Source: Rhodoluna sp. (GTDB lineage: Bacteria > Actinomycetota > Actinomycetes > Actinomycetales > Microbacteriaceae). Taken from it: a stretch of 48,555 nucleotides of DNA. The position numbers and the translations under genes are program-made. The stretch lies in assembly GCA_030831605.1 (NCBI GenBank), contig JAURKU010000051.1, positions 1 through 48,555 on the forward strand. Direction: 5' to 3'. The notes under the pieces are model-generated. The model was not told where the DNA came from. It ran no database searches and saw only the letters and a list, made by a program, of their open reading frames with translations. Below, in pieces: positions 34,942-44,377 of this stretch (position 1 is the stretch's first letter; each line of letters starts with the position of its first letter).

Positions 34942-36375
34942 ATGTTTAAATCAGCTTCAGAGGTAATCAAATTCATCAAGGATGAGGACGTAAAGTTCCT
35001 CGATGTTAGATTCACCGACCTACCTGGCGTCCAGCAGCACTTCAACCTCCCAGTCAGCATGATTGACGAGGACTTTTTCGTCAACGGACAATTATTCGAC
35101 GCATCCTCGATTAGGGGTTTTGCCTCTATCCACGAGTCAGACATGCAGCTGATTCCAGATGTTACGACCGCCTACCTTGACACTTTCCGTGTTGAAAAGA
35201 CTCTGGTTATTAACTTCGATATCTATAACCCGCGTAACGGAGAGATCTACGGCCGCGACCCACGTCAGGTTGCTAAGAAAGCTGAAGCCTATCTGGCCTC
35301 AACAGGAATTGCCGACACAGCATTCTTCGCACCAGAAGCAGAATTCTTTATCTTCGATGAGGTGCGTTACGAAACTAAGTCAAATACTGCCTACCACTTC
35401 GTTGACTCAATCGAAGGTGCTTGGAACTCGGCCAAGGAAACCGAGTCGGACGGTGGAAGAAACTTGGGTAACAAGACTCCTTACAAGGGCGGATACTTCC
35501 CTGTTTCACCGGTTGACCATTTGGCCGACATCCGCGACGAAATAGTGCTCAATTTAGAAAAAGCCGGGCTTCAGGTAGAAAGAAGCCACCACGAAGTCGG
35601 CACCGCAGGTCAGTGTGAGATTAACTACAGATTCAATACTCTATTGAATGCAGCGGACGATGTCCTAAAGTTCAAATACATCGTAAAGAACACCTCTTAC
35701 AACTACAACAAGACCGCAACCTTCATGCCGAAGCCGCTTTTCGGTGACAATGGTTCAGGTATGCACGTCCACCAATCGCTCTGGAAGGATGGCAAGCCAT
35801 TGTTCTATGACGAGAACGGCTACGGTGGGCTATCCGATCTAGCTCGCTGGTACATCGGTGGAATCCTAAAGCATGCACCTAGCCTGCTCGCCTTTACTAA
35901 CCCAACTGTAAACAGCTACCACCGACTAGTTCCTGGCTTTGAAGCTCCCGTGAACTTGGTTTACTCAGCTGGTAACCGCTCCGCGGCAATTCGCATCCCG
36001 ATGACCGGAACAAACCCTAAAGCAAAGCGCATCGAGTTCCGCGCGCCTGATGCTTCTGGTAACCCATACCTAGCCTTTGCCGCTATGTTGATGGCTGGGC
36101 TAGACGGCATCAAGAACCGCATCGAACCACATGCACCAGTTGATAAAGATCTCTACGAGCTACCAGCCGAAGAGGCCAAGAACATTCCACAGGTGCCAGG
36201 ATCTCTTGATGAAGTTCTTAGAGCTCTAGAGGCTGACCACGATTACCTTCTCGCTGGAGACGTGTTTACCAAGGACTTGATTGAGACTTGGATTGATTAC
36301 AAGCGTGAGCGAGAGATCAAGCCATTCGCTCAAAGACCTCATCCGTACGAGTTCGAGCTTTACTACGGCGTCTAA
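34942..36375 (+). CDS. glnA: Type I glutamine synthetase (adenylylated)
   Basis: This 477-residue GSI makes glutamine from glutamate, ammonia and ATP, as a dodecamer. Motifs include [17 protein letters not shown] near the N-terminus, [12 protein letters not shown], and the ATP-binding [17 protein letters not shown]. The adenylylation tyrosine lies in DLYELPAEE (about residue 400). This fits control by GlnE, encoded convergently 46 bases away. The gene has its own upstream spacer and GAAGGA site, and a strong terminator after the stop. It corresponds to the essential GlnA1 of mycobacteria, which also neighbours glnE and glnA2. Confidence 0.98.
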   Translation: MFKSASEVIKFIKDEDVKFLDVRFTDLPGVQQHFNLPVSMIDEDFFVNGQLFDASSIRGFASIHESDMQLIPDVTTAYLDTFRVEKTLVINFDIYNPRNGEIYGRDPRQVAKKAEAYLASTGIADTAFFAPEAEFFIFDEVRYETKSNTAYHFVDSIEGAWNSAKETESDGGRNLGNKTPYKGGYFPVSPVDHLADIRDEIVLNLEKAGLQVERSHHEVGTAGQCEINYRFNTLLNAADDVLKFKYIVKNTSYNYNKTATFMPKPLFGDNGSGMHVHQSLWKDGKPLFYDENGYGGLSDLARWYIGGILKHAPSLLAFTNPTVNSYHRLVPGFEAPVNLVYSAGNRSAAIRIPMTGTNPKAKRIEFRAPDASGNPYLAFAAMLMAGLDGIKNRIEPHAPVDKDLYELPAEEAKNIPQVPGSLDEVLRALEADHDYLLAGDVFTKDLIETWIDYKREREIKPFAQRPHPYEFELYYGV

Positions 36376-36383
36376 TCGCTGAA

Positions 36384-36423
36384 AAAGCAATGTGGGTTAC
36401 CTTCGGGTAGCCCACATTGCTTT
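36384..36423. terminator. bidirectional rho-independent-like terminator between glnA and glnE
   Basis: AAAGCAATGTGGGTTACC and GGTAGCCCACATTGCTTT pair in an 18-bp stem (one G-U) around a TTCG tetraloop. The stem is flanked by A- and T-tracts, so it can end transcripts from both convergent genes. It reaches the last two bases of the glnE coding region. Confidence 0.85.
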
Positions 36424-39418
36424 AAGCGTAAAAGAGTTTTTCGAATACTAGCCTTGCTCGCCTGGTCCGCGAGAGGTATTCCTCTTCAAGGGTTGTCGCA
36501 GATCCCCTCGGATATTCAAGTATTCGGGCTATTCCCTCGAGCTGTCTTCGATCGGTTGGTAACACATCGCTTCGGCGATTAGACCACAATACGCTTGCCG
36601 ATCGAATTCTGGAACAGAAGACCCAAGATTCCTTGAGCACCCTGGCATCATGAGCTTGAACTAAACCGTTTTCTACAAGTGAATCAAGTGCTTCTAGAGT
36701 TTTAGAGGTCCTAATTGCGGGAAGATCATTACCGTGCTTTAGTTGTAGCAATTGAACTACCCATTCGATATCGCTGAGTGAGCCTCTACCGAGCTTGAGG
36801 TGACGATTGAAATCAGCTCCCTGAGGTAACCGTTCAGTTTCCATCCTCGCTTTGATTCGGCGAATCTCAATTATCGAAGCCTGCTCAATGCTCTTTGGAT
36901 ATCGGTACTGGTCCACCAGTTCCCCAAATCCAGCGCTTAGTTCTGCTGATCCGTAAAAGAATCTAGCCCGAAGAAGTGCCTGGTTCTCCCAGATGTCTGA
37001 CCAACGTGAGTAATAGGCGCGATAGGACTCGAGGGATCTTGCTACCGGTCCATTTTTGCCCTCAGGACGAAGATCCATGTCTATTTCAAATTCAAGTAGA
37101 GGATCCGTTGCTAGTTTTCTAACTTCTGCAATTATCAACTCGGCACACTTCTGGGCAATTGCAACCGATGTAGAACCTATCGGCTCATACAAGGCCATAA
37201 GATCCGCATCGCTTCCAAAGCCCAACTCTGAACCGCCAAATCGACCCATGGCTACCAAGCCGAAATCAATCAAACTGCTCAACGGCTCATCGTTGTACTG
37301 GCGGCTCGTGATTACAGCATCAGCCAAACTAGACAGATACCACTGTGCTAAATCAGTCAAGCCGATCTCAATTTCGGAGAGTTTGGTCTCCCCGACAACG
37401 GCCCCGAGTGCCATTCTCAGAGTTTCCCTGCGACGTATGTGATGGAGAGCCTTAGCCATCGCTATGGCGTCCTTGTGTCTGGAGGCCAGTGAGTCGCTTT
37501 CATTGCTAAGTTCTTCGAGCGTCTTTGGTTTTAGTAAATCAGGTTCGTCTAACCAGGCAGCACCCTCTGGAATTAGCTCAAAGAGCTCCGTAACTAGTTT
37601 TGATGTGGATAGAGCGTTTGCTAAGCGCTCAGCCGCTCCCGAAGAGTCGCGGAGCATGCGTAAATACCAGTGCGACTCACCGAGATTTTCACTGAGGCGT
37701 CGAAAGGATAATAAAGCAGAGTCAGGATCCGTGCCTTTAGCAAACCATTCAAGTAATACCGGTAACAACTGGCGCTGGATCTGTGCTCTTCTAGTAAGTC
37801 CACTAGTCAATGCTTGAATGTGTTGTGATGCACCGCGCGGATCGATGAATCCGACGGCCGCCAAGCGGTCCATCACTTGATCATCGCTTAACGTGAATCC
37901 GCTCTCTGCCTTGGCAACGGCTACCAGAAGTGGTCGGTAGAAAAGCCGCTGATGCAATGATCGAACGGAAAGCTTAATCTCATTCCACTCGGATAGTAAT
38001 TTCTCGGCATTCCAGTCAGGGTTTACTGAACGGGCTACGACACGTTGAAGTTCAACCTTATGCGGCATCAGGTGTGTGCGGCGGAGATGCATCAATTGGA
38101 TGCGATGTTCGAGCAACCTGAGAAATTTATAGTTTTCGGAGAATAGGCTTGCCTCAGCCCTGCCAATGTAGCCCGCCTTAGCCAGTTGCGCTATTGCAGT
38201 AACCGTGTCCGCTGCTCTTACTGACTCGTCCTCACGACCATGAACGAGTTGCAGTAATTGCACGGTAAATTCAACGTCTCGAAGCCCACCAACCCCTAGT
38301 TTTATTTGCCAATCCAATTCCTCGGCCGGAATGTTCTCTGTGACTCGCTCACGCATTTTTTGGACAGACTCAACGAAGTTCTCACGTCTTGATGATCCCC
38401 AAACCAACTCACTCAACGCATTACGGTAGCGCTCTCCCAATTGAATATTTCCAGCTATCGGCGTCGCTTTTATAAGAGCCTGGAACTCCCAATTCTCAGC
38501 CCAACGCTCGTAATAGGCAACATGTGAGTCTAAAGTTCGAACTAGAGCCCCTGATTTTCCCTCTGGACGGAGGTTAGCGTCAACCTGCCAAAGGGGTGAT
38601 TCGGAATTATTCGAGTCAATGGCACGCATCAATCTCGTGGCAAGTTTGGTGGCTATCTCGAGCATCCGCTCGTTAGCTAAATTTGGATTAGTTGATTCAG
38701 CAACGAAGATAACATCAACATCGCTAATGTAATTAAGCTCCCCTGCTCCACCTTTACCCATACCGATTACAGCCAACTCTGTAGCTTGGATCTCTTCAGG
38801 TTCGAATTTGCCAAATTCCTGTGTGAGAAGCTCCGCCCGAGCAATTCTCAGGGCTTGATCCAGACTGACAGCGGCAAGATCGGCCAGTGCTTTGGCTATA
38901 ACGGGTAAGCCTTGAACTTGATTTTTTTGATTGAGATCAAAAATGGCAATCTCAAGAAGGATCCTTCTATAGGTATTTCGTAATTTTGCTACCTGTTCAG
39001 AGGCAACAAAAGTTGCTTTTGACGTCATTACTTCAGCTTGAAAACTTTCGGTCATTTCTTGGTAACTAACTATCAGATTTCTAGGCTTATCAAAAAGCGA
39101 AAGACAGTCTGGATTGCGTGCAATAAATTCTGCTAGGGCCTCAGAAGCGCCTATCAGCCTTATCAAACGCATCGCAGCGTCGCTATTTCTGAGTAGTTTC
39201 TTTATAGCCGAAGTATCTAGCTCCGCCAGACGAACCAACTGAGCCAGAGCGTAATCAGGGTTGGCTGCCAAGCTGAAATGTGCAAGCGCGGACCTACCGC
39301 TATCACCAATAAGGGCAACAAGTTGATTGAGGCCGGTAAGCGCTTGGTCTAATTCGGTGAAACCATACTTTGCAAGCGCTGCTAGCGATTGGCCTGCAAC
39401 TGGATCCGAGGACGCCAT
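36422..39418 (-). CDS. glnE: Bifunctional glutamine synthetase adenylyltransferase/deadenylylase
   Basis: GlnE adds or removes AMP on GlnA, adjusting its activity to nitrogen status. The 998-residue protein has two nucleotidyltransferase domains. The N-terminal one is deadenylylating with GMGKGGAGELNYISDVDVIF (about residues 218-237). The C-terminal one is adenylylating with AMGRFGGSELGFGSDADLM (about 727-745). Each is followed by an RPEGK motif (ANLRPEGKSG and MDLRPEGKNG) and a helical regulatory region. The ATG overlaps the glnA2 stop by one base, so the two are cotranscribed. Length and order are normal. Confidence 0.98.
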   Translation of the reverse strand: MASSDPVAGQSLAALAKYGFTELDQALTGLNQLVALIGDSGRSALAHFSLAANPDYALAQLVRLAELDTSAIKKLLRNSDAAMRLIRLIGASEALAEFIARNPDCLSLFDKPRNLIVSYQEMTESFQAEVMTSKATFVASEQVAKLRNTYRRILLEIAIFDLNQKNQVQGLPVIAKALADLAAVSLDQALRIARAELLTQEFGKFEPEEIQATELAVIGMGKGGAGELNYISDVDVIFVAESTNPNLANERMLEIATKLATRLMRAIDSNNSESPLWQVDANLRPEGKSGALVRTLDSHVAYYERWAENWEFQALIKATPIAGNIQLGERYRNALSELVWGSSRRENFVESVQKMRERVTENIPAEELDWQIKLGVGGLRDVEFTVQLLQLVHGREDESVRAADTVTAIAQLAKAGYIGRAEASLFSENYKFLRLLEHRIQLMHLRRTHLMPHKVELQRVVARSVNPDWNAEKLLSEWNEIKLSVRSLHQRLFYRPLLVAVAKAESGFTLSDDQVMDRLAAVGFIDPRGASQHIQALTSGLTRRAQIQRQLLPVLLEWFAKGTDPDSALLSFRRLSENLGESHWYLRMLRDSSGAAERLANALSTSKLVTELFELIPEGAAWLDEPDLLKPKTLEELSNESDSLASRHKDAIAMAKALHHIRRRETLRMALGAVVGETKLSEIEIGLTDLAQWYLSSLADAVITSRQYNDEPLSSLIDFGLVAMGRFGGSELGFGSDADLMALYEPIGSTSVAIAQKCAELIIAEVRKLATDPLLEFEIDMDLRPEGKNGPVARSLESYRAYYSRWSDIWENQALLRARFFYGSAELSAGFGELVDQYRYPKSIEQASIIEIRRIKARMETERLPQGADFNRHLKLGRGSLSDIEWVVQLLQLKHGNDLPAIRTSKTLEALDSLVENGLVQAHDARVLKESWVFCSRIRSASVLWSNRRSDVLPTDRRQLEGIARILEYPRGSATTLEEEYLSRTRRARLVFEKLFYA

Positions 39419-40755
39419 TAGAGAGTTTCTAAATTGGTCTTCAACTCATAAGGCGTGACTTGAGCTCGGTAATCACTCCACTCGCGACGTTTATTTGCCA
39501 AAACATAACTAAATACCTGCTCACCTAGAGTTTCAGCAGCAAGCTCAGACTCTTCTAGCATGCGTATGGCGTGCTCTAGCGACTGCGGAAGTGGCTGAAT
39601 TCCCATGGCGCGTCGCTCTGCGTCACTCAAGTCCCAAACGTTATCTTCGGTTTCTGCAGGAAGTTCATACCCTTCCTCGATTCCCTTGAGTCCAGCAGCC
39701 AAGATTAGTGCGTAGGAGAGATAAGGATTCGCCGCAGAATCAATCGCGCGGTATTCAATACGAGAAGATTGAGATTTACCTGGCTTATAAAGCGGTACTC
39801 TGATCAAGGCTGAACGGTTGTTGTGACCCCAACAAACAAACGATGGGGCTTCACCGCCTCCCCATAATCTCTTATAAGAGTTCACATACTGGTTGGTAAC
39901 TGCAGTAATTTCTGGCGCGTGGCGCAGCAAACCTGCAATGAATTGCTTTGCTGTCTTAGACAACTGATACTGTCCAGACGCATCGAAGAACGCGTTAGTG
40001 TCACCTTCGAAAAGAGACATGTGTGTGTGCATGCCCGATCCTGGGTGCTCAGTAAAAGGCTTTGGCATGAATGTTGCATACACACCCTGCTCGATGGCAA
40101 CTTCCTTGATTACTGTTCTAAATGTCATGATGTTATCCGCGGTGGTCAGCGCATCGGCGTAACGAAGATCAATCTCATTCTGGCCAGGCCCGCCCTCATG
40201 ATGGCTGAATTCAACAGAGATGCCGAGTTGCTCGAGCATGTTTACCGCTCTGCGTCTAAAATCATGAGCTGTTCCGCCAGGTACGTTATCGAAATATCCA
40301 GCCTTATCTACTGGAATTGGGCCTTCTGGCCCAATTTGCGAAGACTTGAGCAGATAGAACTCGATTTCTGGGTGGGTGTAGAAAGTAAAACCCATATTGG
40401 CTGCTTTTGCTAAAGCCCGTCGAAGTACGTTTCTTGGATCAGCGGAAGCTGGAACGCCATCAGGGGTACTGATGTCGCAGAACATTCTGGCTGTCGGATC
40501 GATCTCTCCGCGCCAAGGCAAAATCTGAAAAGTGGTTGGGTCTGGGTGTGCCAGCATGTCAGCTTCGTAGGAGCGGGCCAAACCTTCGATGGCTGAGCCA
40601 TCAAAACCAATACCCTCGGCAAAAGCGCCTTCGATTTCTGCAGGAGCAATAGCAACTGATTTAAGTGTGCCAGCAACATCGGTGAACCATAGGCGGACGA
40701 ACTTGACGTTGCGCTCCTCAATAGTTCTCAGCACAAAATCGCGCTGTTTATCCAT
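39418..40755 (-). CDS. glnA2: Glutamine synthetase GlnA2-type
   Basis: This 445-residue protein is a second type I glutamine synthetase-like enzyme, matching mycobacterial GlnA2 in length and position before glnE. Motifs include FDGSAIEGLARSYEADM, HHEGGPGQNEIDLRYA and the ATP-site MPKPFTEHPGSGMHTHMS. The region where GlnA has its adenylylation tyrosine reads DNVWDLSDAERR, with no tyrosine, so it is probably not adenylylated. A role in synthesizing isoglutamine or related compounds has been proposed for the group; substrate here is unknown. The ATG has GAAGGG seven bases upstream and may share a symmetric -10 with nadE. Confidence 0.93.
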   Translation of the reverse strand: MDKQRDFVLRTIEERNVKFVRLWFTDVAGTLKSVAIAPAEIEGAFAEGIGFDGSAIEGLARSYEADMLAHPDPTTFQILPWRGEIDPTARMFCDISTPDGVPASADPRNVLRRALAKAANMGFTFYTHPEIEFYLLKSSQIGPEGPIPVDKAGYFDNVPGGTAHDFRRRAVNMLEQLGISVEFSHHEGGPGQNEIDLRYADALTTADNIMTFRTVIKEVAIEQGVYATFMPKPFTEHPGSGMHTHMSLFEGDTNAFFDASGQYQLSKTAKQFIAGLLRHAPEITAVTNQYVNSYKRLWGGGEAPSFVCWGHNNRSALIRVPLYKPGKSQSSRIEYRAIDSAANPYLSYALILAAGLKGIEEGYELPAETEDNVWDLSDAERRAMGIQPLPQSLEHAIRMLEESELAAETLGEQVFSYVLANKRREWSDYRAQVTPYELKTNLETL

Positions 40756-40781
40756 GACTCAACCCTTCTTTATCCAACTAC

Positions 40782-40788
40782 TAGGCTA
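40782..40788. promoter_or_regulatory. symmetric -10 element TAGGCTA between glnA2 and nadE
   Basis: TAGGCTA reads as TAGGCT on the plus strand and TAGCCT on the minus strand. The plus hexamer ends seven bases before the nadE GTG at 40795 (leaderless), and the minus hexamer predicts a leader of about 21 bases for glnA2, with GAAGGG at 40768-40763 as its binding site. Confidence 0.5.
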
Positions 40789-40794
40789 GTGGTT

Positions 40795-42450
40795 GTGAGC
40801 AATCTTCGCCTAGCCCTAGCCCAGACCAACCCCACAGTCGGCGCTCTGGAGGCTAATGCAGCCCAAATTTTGGCAGTTGCTCGTACGGCTAAATCAGCTG
40901 GCGCAGATCTCGTCGTATTTGCGGAGATGGCTCTGACTGGCTACCCAATCGAAGACCTCGCCAGCCGAGTATCATTTTTGGTTGAAACCGAAGCCACAGT
41001 TGATCGCCTCACCAAAGAGCTCGCAACTTCAGAATTCGATGGCCTTACCGTGGTGCTCGGGCATCCAGCTTTAGCATCGGCCAACATAAGAACTGGTTGG
41101 GCTATTGCACAAAACTGCGCCAGTGTCATCCAATCCGGCCGGGTTATTGGCAGGTATGCAAAACACCACTTACCTAATTATTCAGTCTTTGATGAATACC
41201 GCATTTTCGTGCCAGGAAATGAACTTCTAACTTTTGACGTAAATGGCTTGAAAGTATCTACCGTTATTTGCGAGGACATCTGGCAAAGTGGTGGACCGGT
41301 TGCAAAGCTTTCCGAGAATGAGACAGATCTTTGTCTAATCCTTAATGGATCGCCTTTTGAAATCGACAAGGATGACAGACGGCAAGGCTTAGTAAAGGAC
41401 TTAGCAATTAAGCAAAATTGTGCTGCCGCCTACGTAAATCTTGTGGGCGGTCAAGATGATCTAGTTTTTGACGGTGACTCTATCGCCATCGATAGTAACG
41501 GCAAACTTATTGCAAGGCTAAAGCAATTTAAAGAGGATTTACTACTTGTTGACGTAACGTCCAAATCGGAAATAGCAGTTGTTGGCGATCACTTCCTGAC
41601 CAAACCAAACGATAACTGGCAAGCCTGGAACGCATTAGTAACCGGTTTGCGCGACTATGTTCGTAAAAATGGCTTCAGCTCTGTAGTTCTTGGACTAAGC
41701 GGTGGTATTGACTCGGCAGTTTGCGCCACAATTGCCGCTGATGCGCTAGGACCAGAGAATGTCTATGGTGTATCAATGCCAAGTCGATACTCCTCAACAG
41801 GCTCCAAAGATGACGCAGAGGATTTAGCCAACCGGCGCGGAATCAACTACCAAGTTCAGCCAATTGAAAACCTAGTAAAGCCATTTGAATCGCAACTTGG
41901 ACTAACTGACTTAGCTGCAGAGAACCTGCAGGCACGAGTCAGAGGAGTTATCCTGATGGGTCTAAGCAATAAGCATGGGATGCTCACGCTAACCACCGGA
42001 AACAAAACCGAGCTTGCAGTTGGTTACTCGACAATTTACGGCGACACAGTCGGCGGCTACGCTCCCCTAAAAGACGTCGAGAAAACTCTGGTTTGGGAAT
42101 TAGCCAAATGGAGAAATAGCTATGCAAAAAATAGAGGCGAAATAGAACCAATACCTCAGGCCTCGATCGAAAAACCGCCATCAGCTGAGTTGCGACCAGA
42201 CCAGGTCGACCAAGACAGTTTGCCAGCCTATGATGTGTTGGACCAAATTCTCGAGGCCTACGTAAATCAACGCCGATCGATACAAGAGATTGTAAATCTT
42301 GGCTTTGAGAAATCTCTGGTTGAGAAGATTCTGCAAATGGTCGACCGATCGGAATGGAAGCGGCGCCAAGGCGCGATTGGTCCAAAAATTACGGGAATGG
42401 CATTTGGTCGTGACCGACGCTTGCCGATTACAAACAAGTTCAAGGGCTAA
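40795..42450 (+). CDS. nadE: Glutamine-dependent NAD+ synthase
   Basis: NadE converts nicotinate adenine dinucleotide to NAD+, using ammonia from glutamine. The 551-residue protein has an N-terminal nitrilase-like glutaminase domain with catalytic Glu in FAEMALTGYP, Lys in YAKHHLPNYSVFDE and Cys in VICEDIW. The C-terminal synthetase domain starts with the P-loop LGLSGGIDSAVCA. The last residues RLPITNKFK are typical. I choose GTG at 40795 rather than 40789: the later codon lies at the right distance from TAGGCT and no ribosome binding site is present. panB follows after five bases. Confidence 0.96.
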   Translation: MSNLRLALAQTNPTVGALEANAAQILAVARTAKSAGADLVVFAEMALTGYPIEDLASRVSFLVETEATVDRLTKELATSEFDGLTVVLGHPALASANIRTGWAIAQNCASVIQSGRVIGRYAKHHLPNYSVFDEYRIFVPGNELLTFDVNGLKVSTVICEDIWQSGGPVAKLSENETDLCLILNGSPFEIDKDDRRQGLVKDLAIKQNCAAAYVNLVGGQDDLVFDGDSIAIDSNGKLIARLKQFKEDLLLVDVTSKSEIAVVGDHFLTKPNDNWQAWNALVTGLRDYVRKNGFSSVVLGLSGGIDSAVCATIAADALGPENVYGVSMPSRYSSTGSKDDAEDLANRRGINYQVQPIENLVKPFESQLGLTDLAAENLQARVRGVILMGLSNKHGMLTLTTGNKTELAVGYSTIYGDTVGGYAPLKDVEKTLVWELAKWRNSYAKNRGEIEPIPQASIEKPPSAELRPDQVDQDSLPAYDVLDQILEAYVNQRRSIQEIVNLGFEKSLVEKILQMVDRSEWKRRQGAIGPKITGMAFGRDRRLPITNKFKG

Positions 42451-42455
42451 CTAAC

Positions 42456-43268
42456 ATGAATGATTTCGAGCCGAAAAAAGTAAGAACATCGACCTTGGCC
42501 CAATTCAAGAATGATGGCAGGAAGTTCTCTTGCCTAACCTCATACGATAATCTCACAGCAGGAATCTTCGACGAAGCCGGCATCGAGGTAATCTTGGTTG
42601 GCGACTCGGCGGCAGATAACGCTCTTGGCTATGACACCACTCTTCCAATTACGGTAGCCGAGATAATTCCATTTGGACGAGCAGTGGCCAAAGCCGCTAA
42701 GCGAGCACTAGTCGTTGTTGATATGCCATTTGGAAGTTATGAGGCTGGAGCTGAAACTGCACTTGCAAATGCCATTGAGATTATGAAAGCCACCGGGGCA
42801 AGCTCGGTAAAAATCGAAGGTGGGCAGAGAAGCGCCAAGCAGATTTCCGCCCTTACTGAGGCAGGAATCCCGGTAATGGGACACATTGGATTCACACCGC
42901 AGAGCATCCATTCACTTGGTGGCGCAAAAGTTCAGGGTCGAGGTGAAGATGCCGAGCGCCTGATTGCAGAGGCGCTCGCGGTTCAGGAGGCTGGTGCGTA
43001 CGCTGTTGTTCTTGAGCTGGTGCCACGAGAACTGGCCGCTGAACTAACAAAACGTCTCACTATTCCAACCATTGGCATTGGAGCTGGAAATGCAACAGAT
43101 GGCCAGATTTTAGTCTGGACCGATTTTGCTGGGCTGTATCCAGGTAAACCTAGGAAGTTCGTGAAACAGTACCTGTCGTTGCGTGCTGATCTTCTCAAGG
43201 CCGCAACTCAATACCGGACAGAAGTCGCCAGTGGTGAGTTCCCTTCAGCGGAAAATTCTCACGACTGA
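42456..43268 (+). CDS. panB: 3-methyl-2-oxobutanoate hydroxymethyltransferase
   Basis: PanB adds a hydroxymethyl group from methylene-THF to 2-oxoisovalerate, the first committed step of pantothenate and CoA synthesis. The 270-residue protein is a TIM barrel with LTSYDNLTAGIFDEAG and VILVGDSAADNALGYDTTLP (metal aspartate), SVKIEGG, GHIGFTPQSIH and the catalytic glutamate in VVLELVPRELA. Usual homologues have LGMVVLG in place of ADNALG. The ATG starts five bases after nadE, so it is translated from the nadE mRNA. The 3' end overlaps the small minus-strand SPOR-like gene by 10 bases. Confidence 0.96.
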   Translation: MNDFEPKKVRTSTLAQFKNDGRKFSCLTSYDNLTAGIFDEAGIEVILVGDSAADNALGYDTTLPITVAEIIPFGRAVAKAAKRALVVVDMPFGSYEAGAETALANAIEIMKATGASSVKIEGGQRSAKQISALTEAGIPVMGHIGFTPQSIHSLGGAKVQGRGEDAERLIAEALAVQEAGAYAVVLELVPRELAAELTKRLTIPTIGIGAGNATDGQILVWTDFAGLYPGKPRKFVKQYLSLRADLLKAATQYRTEVASGEFPSAENSHD

Positions 43269-43438
43269 TCTTTATTTTCTTGATCTAATATCTCGTTTCG
43301 CTTCTGGATAATTTCATAAGCCCGCTGCGCTTGCTCTTTGGATTCAAATGGGCCTATTCGATAAAGCGCTAAAGTCTTGCGACCTTCTTCTACCAGACCG
43401 GTCTTGGTGTTGAACCAGAACTGCTTTGCTTTAGCCAA
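43259..43438 (-). CDS. Small SPOR-like protein
   Basis: This gene of 59 codons plus stop begins at a TTG (43438) with TAGGTG four bases upstream. The product reads AKAKQFWFNTKTGLVEEGRK, then TLALYRIGPFESKEQAQRAY and EIIQKRNEILDQENKDQS. It matches the short proteins of about 60 residues called SPOR-domain proteins that stand between panB or glnA and map in Actinobacteria: a FWFNTKTGxVEEG start, a (Y/D)RxGPF(E/A)(S/T)xEEAxRA core and a charged helix. No membrane segment is seen. The function is unknown. It overlaps the convergent panB by 10 bases and diverges from map. Confidence 0.85.
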   Translation of the reverse strand: MAKAKQFWFNTKTGLVEEGRKTLALYRIGPFESKEQAQRAYEIIQKRNEILDQENKDQS

Positions 43439-43499
43439 CGCGCACCTACTTTGCTTTTATGTACCCAGTTTCCTGGAGGCTTGTATCTAAACTTATTCC

Positions 43500-44369
43500 A
43501 TGCCGCGACAGCCACAAACTGGACATTTAGTACCAGGGACCATCTCCCCTCGTAGGGCTGTACCAACCTCAATTGTCCGTCCAGAATATGTCGGCAAACC
43601 CGCCCCAGCTAAGTTCATGGGAAGTCACGTCAAGAGCGCAGAACAGATCGAAAAGATTCGTAGGGCAGGAAAGCTGGCAGCTCAAGCGATTGAACTTGTT
43701 GGGAGAAACGCAAAAGCTGGGGTAACCACAGACGAGCTCGATCAAATAGGGCATGATTTTCTAATCGCCAATGGCGCGTATCCATCAACACTCGGCTACC
43801 GGGGTTACCCGAAATCCATCTGTAGTTCAATCAATGAAGTTATTTGCCACGGCATACCTGATGATACGAAGCTAAATGACGGTGACATAGTAAACATCGA
43901 CATTACTGCCTATCTCGATGGCTTCCACGGTGATAGCAATCAGACATTCCTAATTGGTGAGGTTTCAGAAGAGGTGAAGCTTCTAGTTGAGAGAACAAGA
44001 GAAGCCCTCAATCGTGGGATTTCAGCTGTTGCACCTGGTCGACAGGTGAATCTAATTGGAAGAACAATCGAGGCATACGCTAAGCGCTTTGGATACGGTG
44101 TGGTTAGGGATTTCACCGGTCACGGAATTGGTGAAGCTTTTCACAGTGGACTTATTATTCCGCACTATGACTCTGCCCCGCAGTATGACGATGTTATGGA
44201 GGTAGGCATGGTTTTTACTATTGAACCGATGCTGACACTAGGCACTCATAAATGGAAAATGTGGGACGACGGCTGGACCGTTGTCACGGCTGATAAAAGC
44301 ATCACCGCCCAGTTCGAACACACCATTGTGGTAACTGAATCCGGTGCAGAAATACTAACCTTGGCATAG
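43500..44369 (+). CDS. map: Type I methionine aminopeptidase
   Basis: Map removes the initiator methionine from new proteins. The 289-residue protein has the pita-bread fold. The metal ligands are in NIDITAYLDGFHGDSNQTF (two Asp), FTGHGIGEAFH (His), FTIEPML (Glu) and QFEHTIVV (Glu). An N-terminal extension of about 40 residues, rich in Pro and Arg, precedes the catalytic domain, as in the ribosome-binding actinobacterial type. The ATG lacks a ribosome binding site and lies six bases after TAAACT, so a leaderless mRNA is predicted. ppgK follows after eight bases. Confidence 0.96.
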   Translation: MPRQPQTGHLVPGTISPRRAVPTSIVRPEYVGKPAPAKFMGSHVKSAEQIEKIRRAGKLAAQAIELVGRNAKAGVTTDELDQIGHDFLIANGAYPSTLGYRGYPKSICSSINEVICHGIPDDTKLNDGDIVNIDITAYLDGFHGDSNQTFLIGEVSEEVKLLVERTREALNRGISAVAPGRQVNLIGRTIEAYAKRFGYGVVRDFTGHGIGEAFHSGLIIPHYDSAPQYDDVMEVGMVFTIEPMLTLGTHKWKMWDDGWTVVTADKSITAQFEHTIVVTESGAEILTLA

Positions 44370-44377
44370 GGAGTGCG

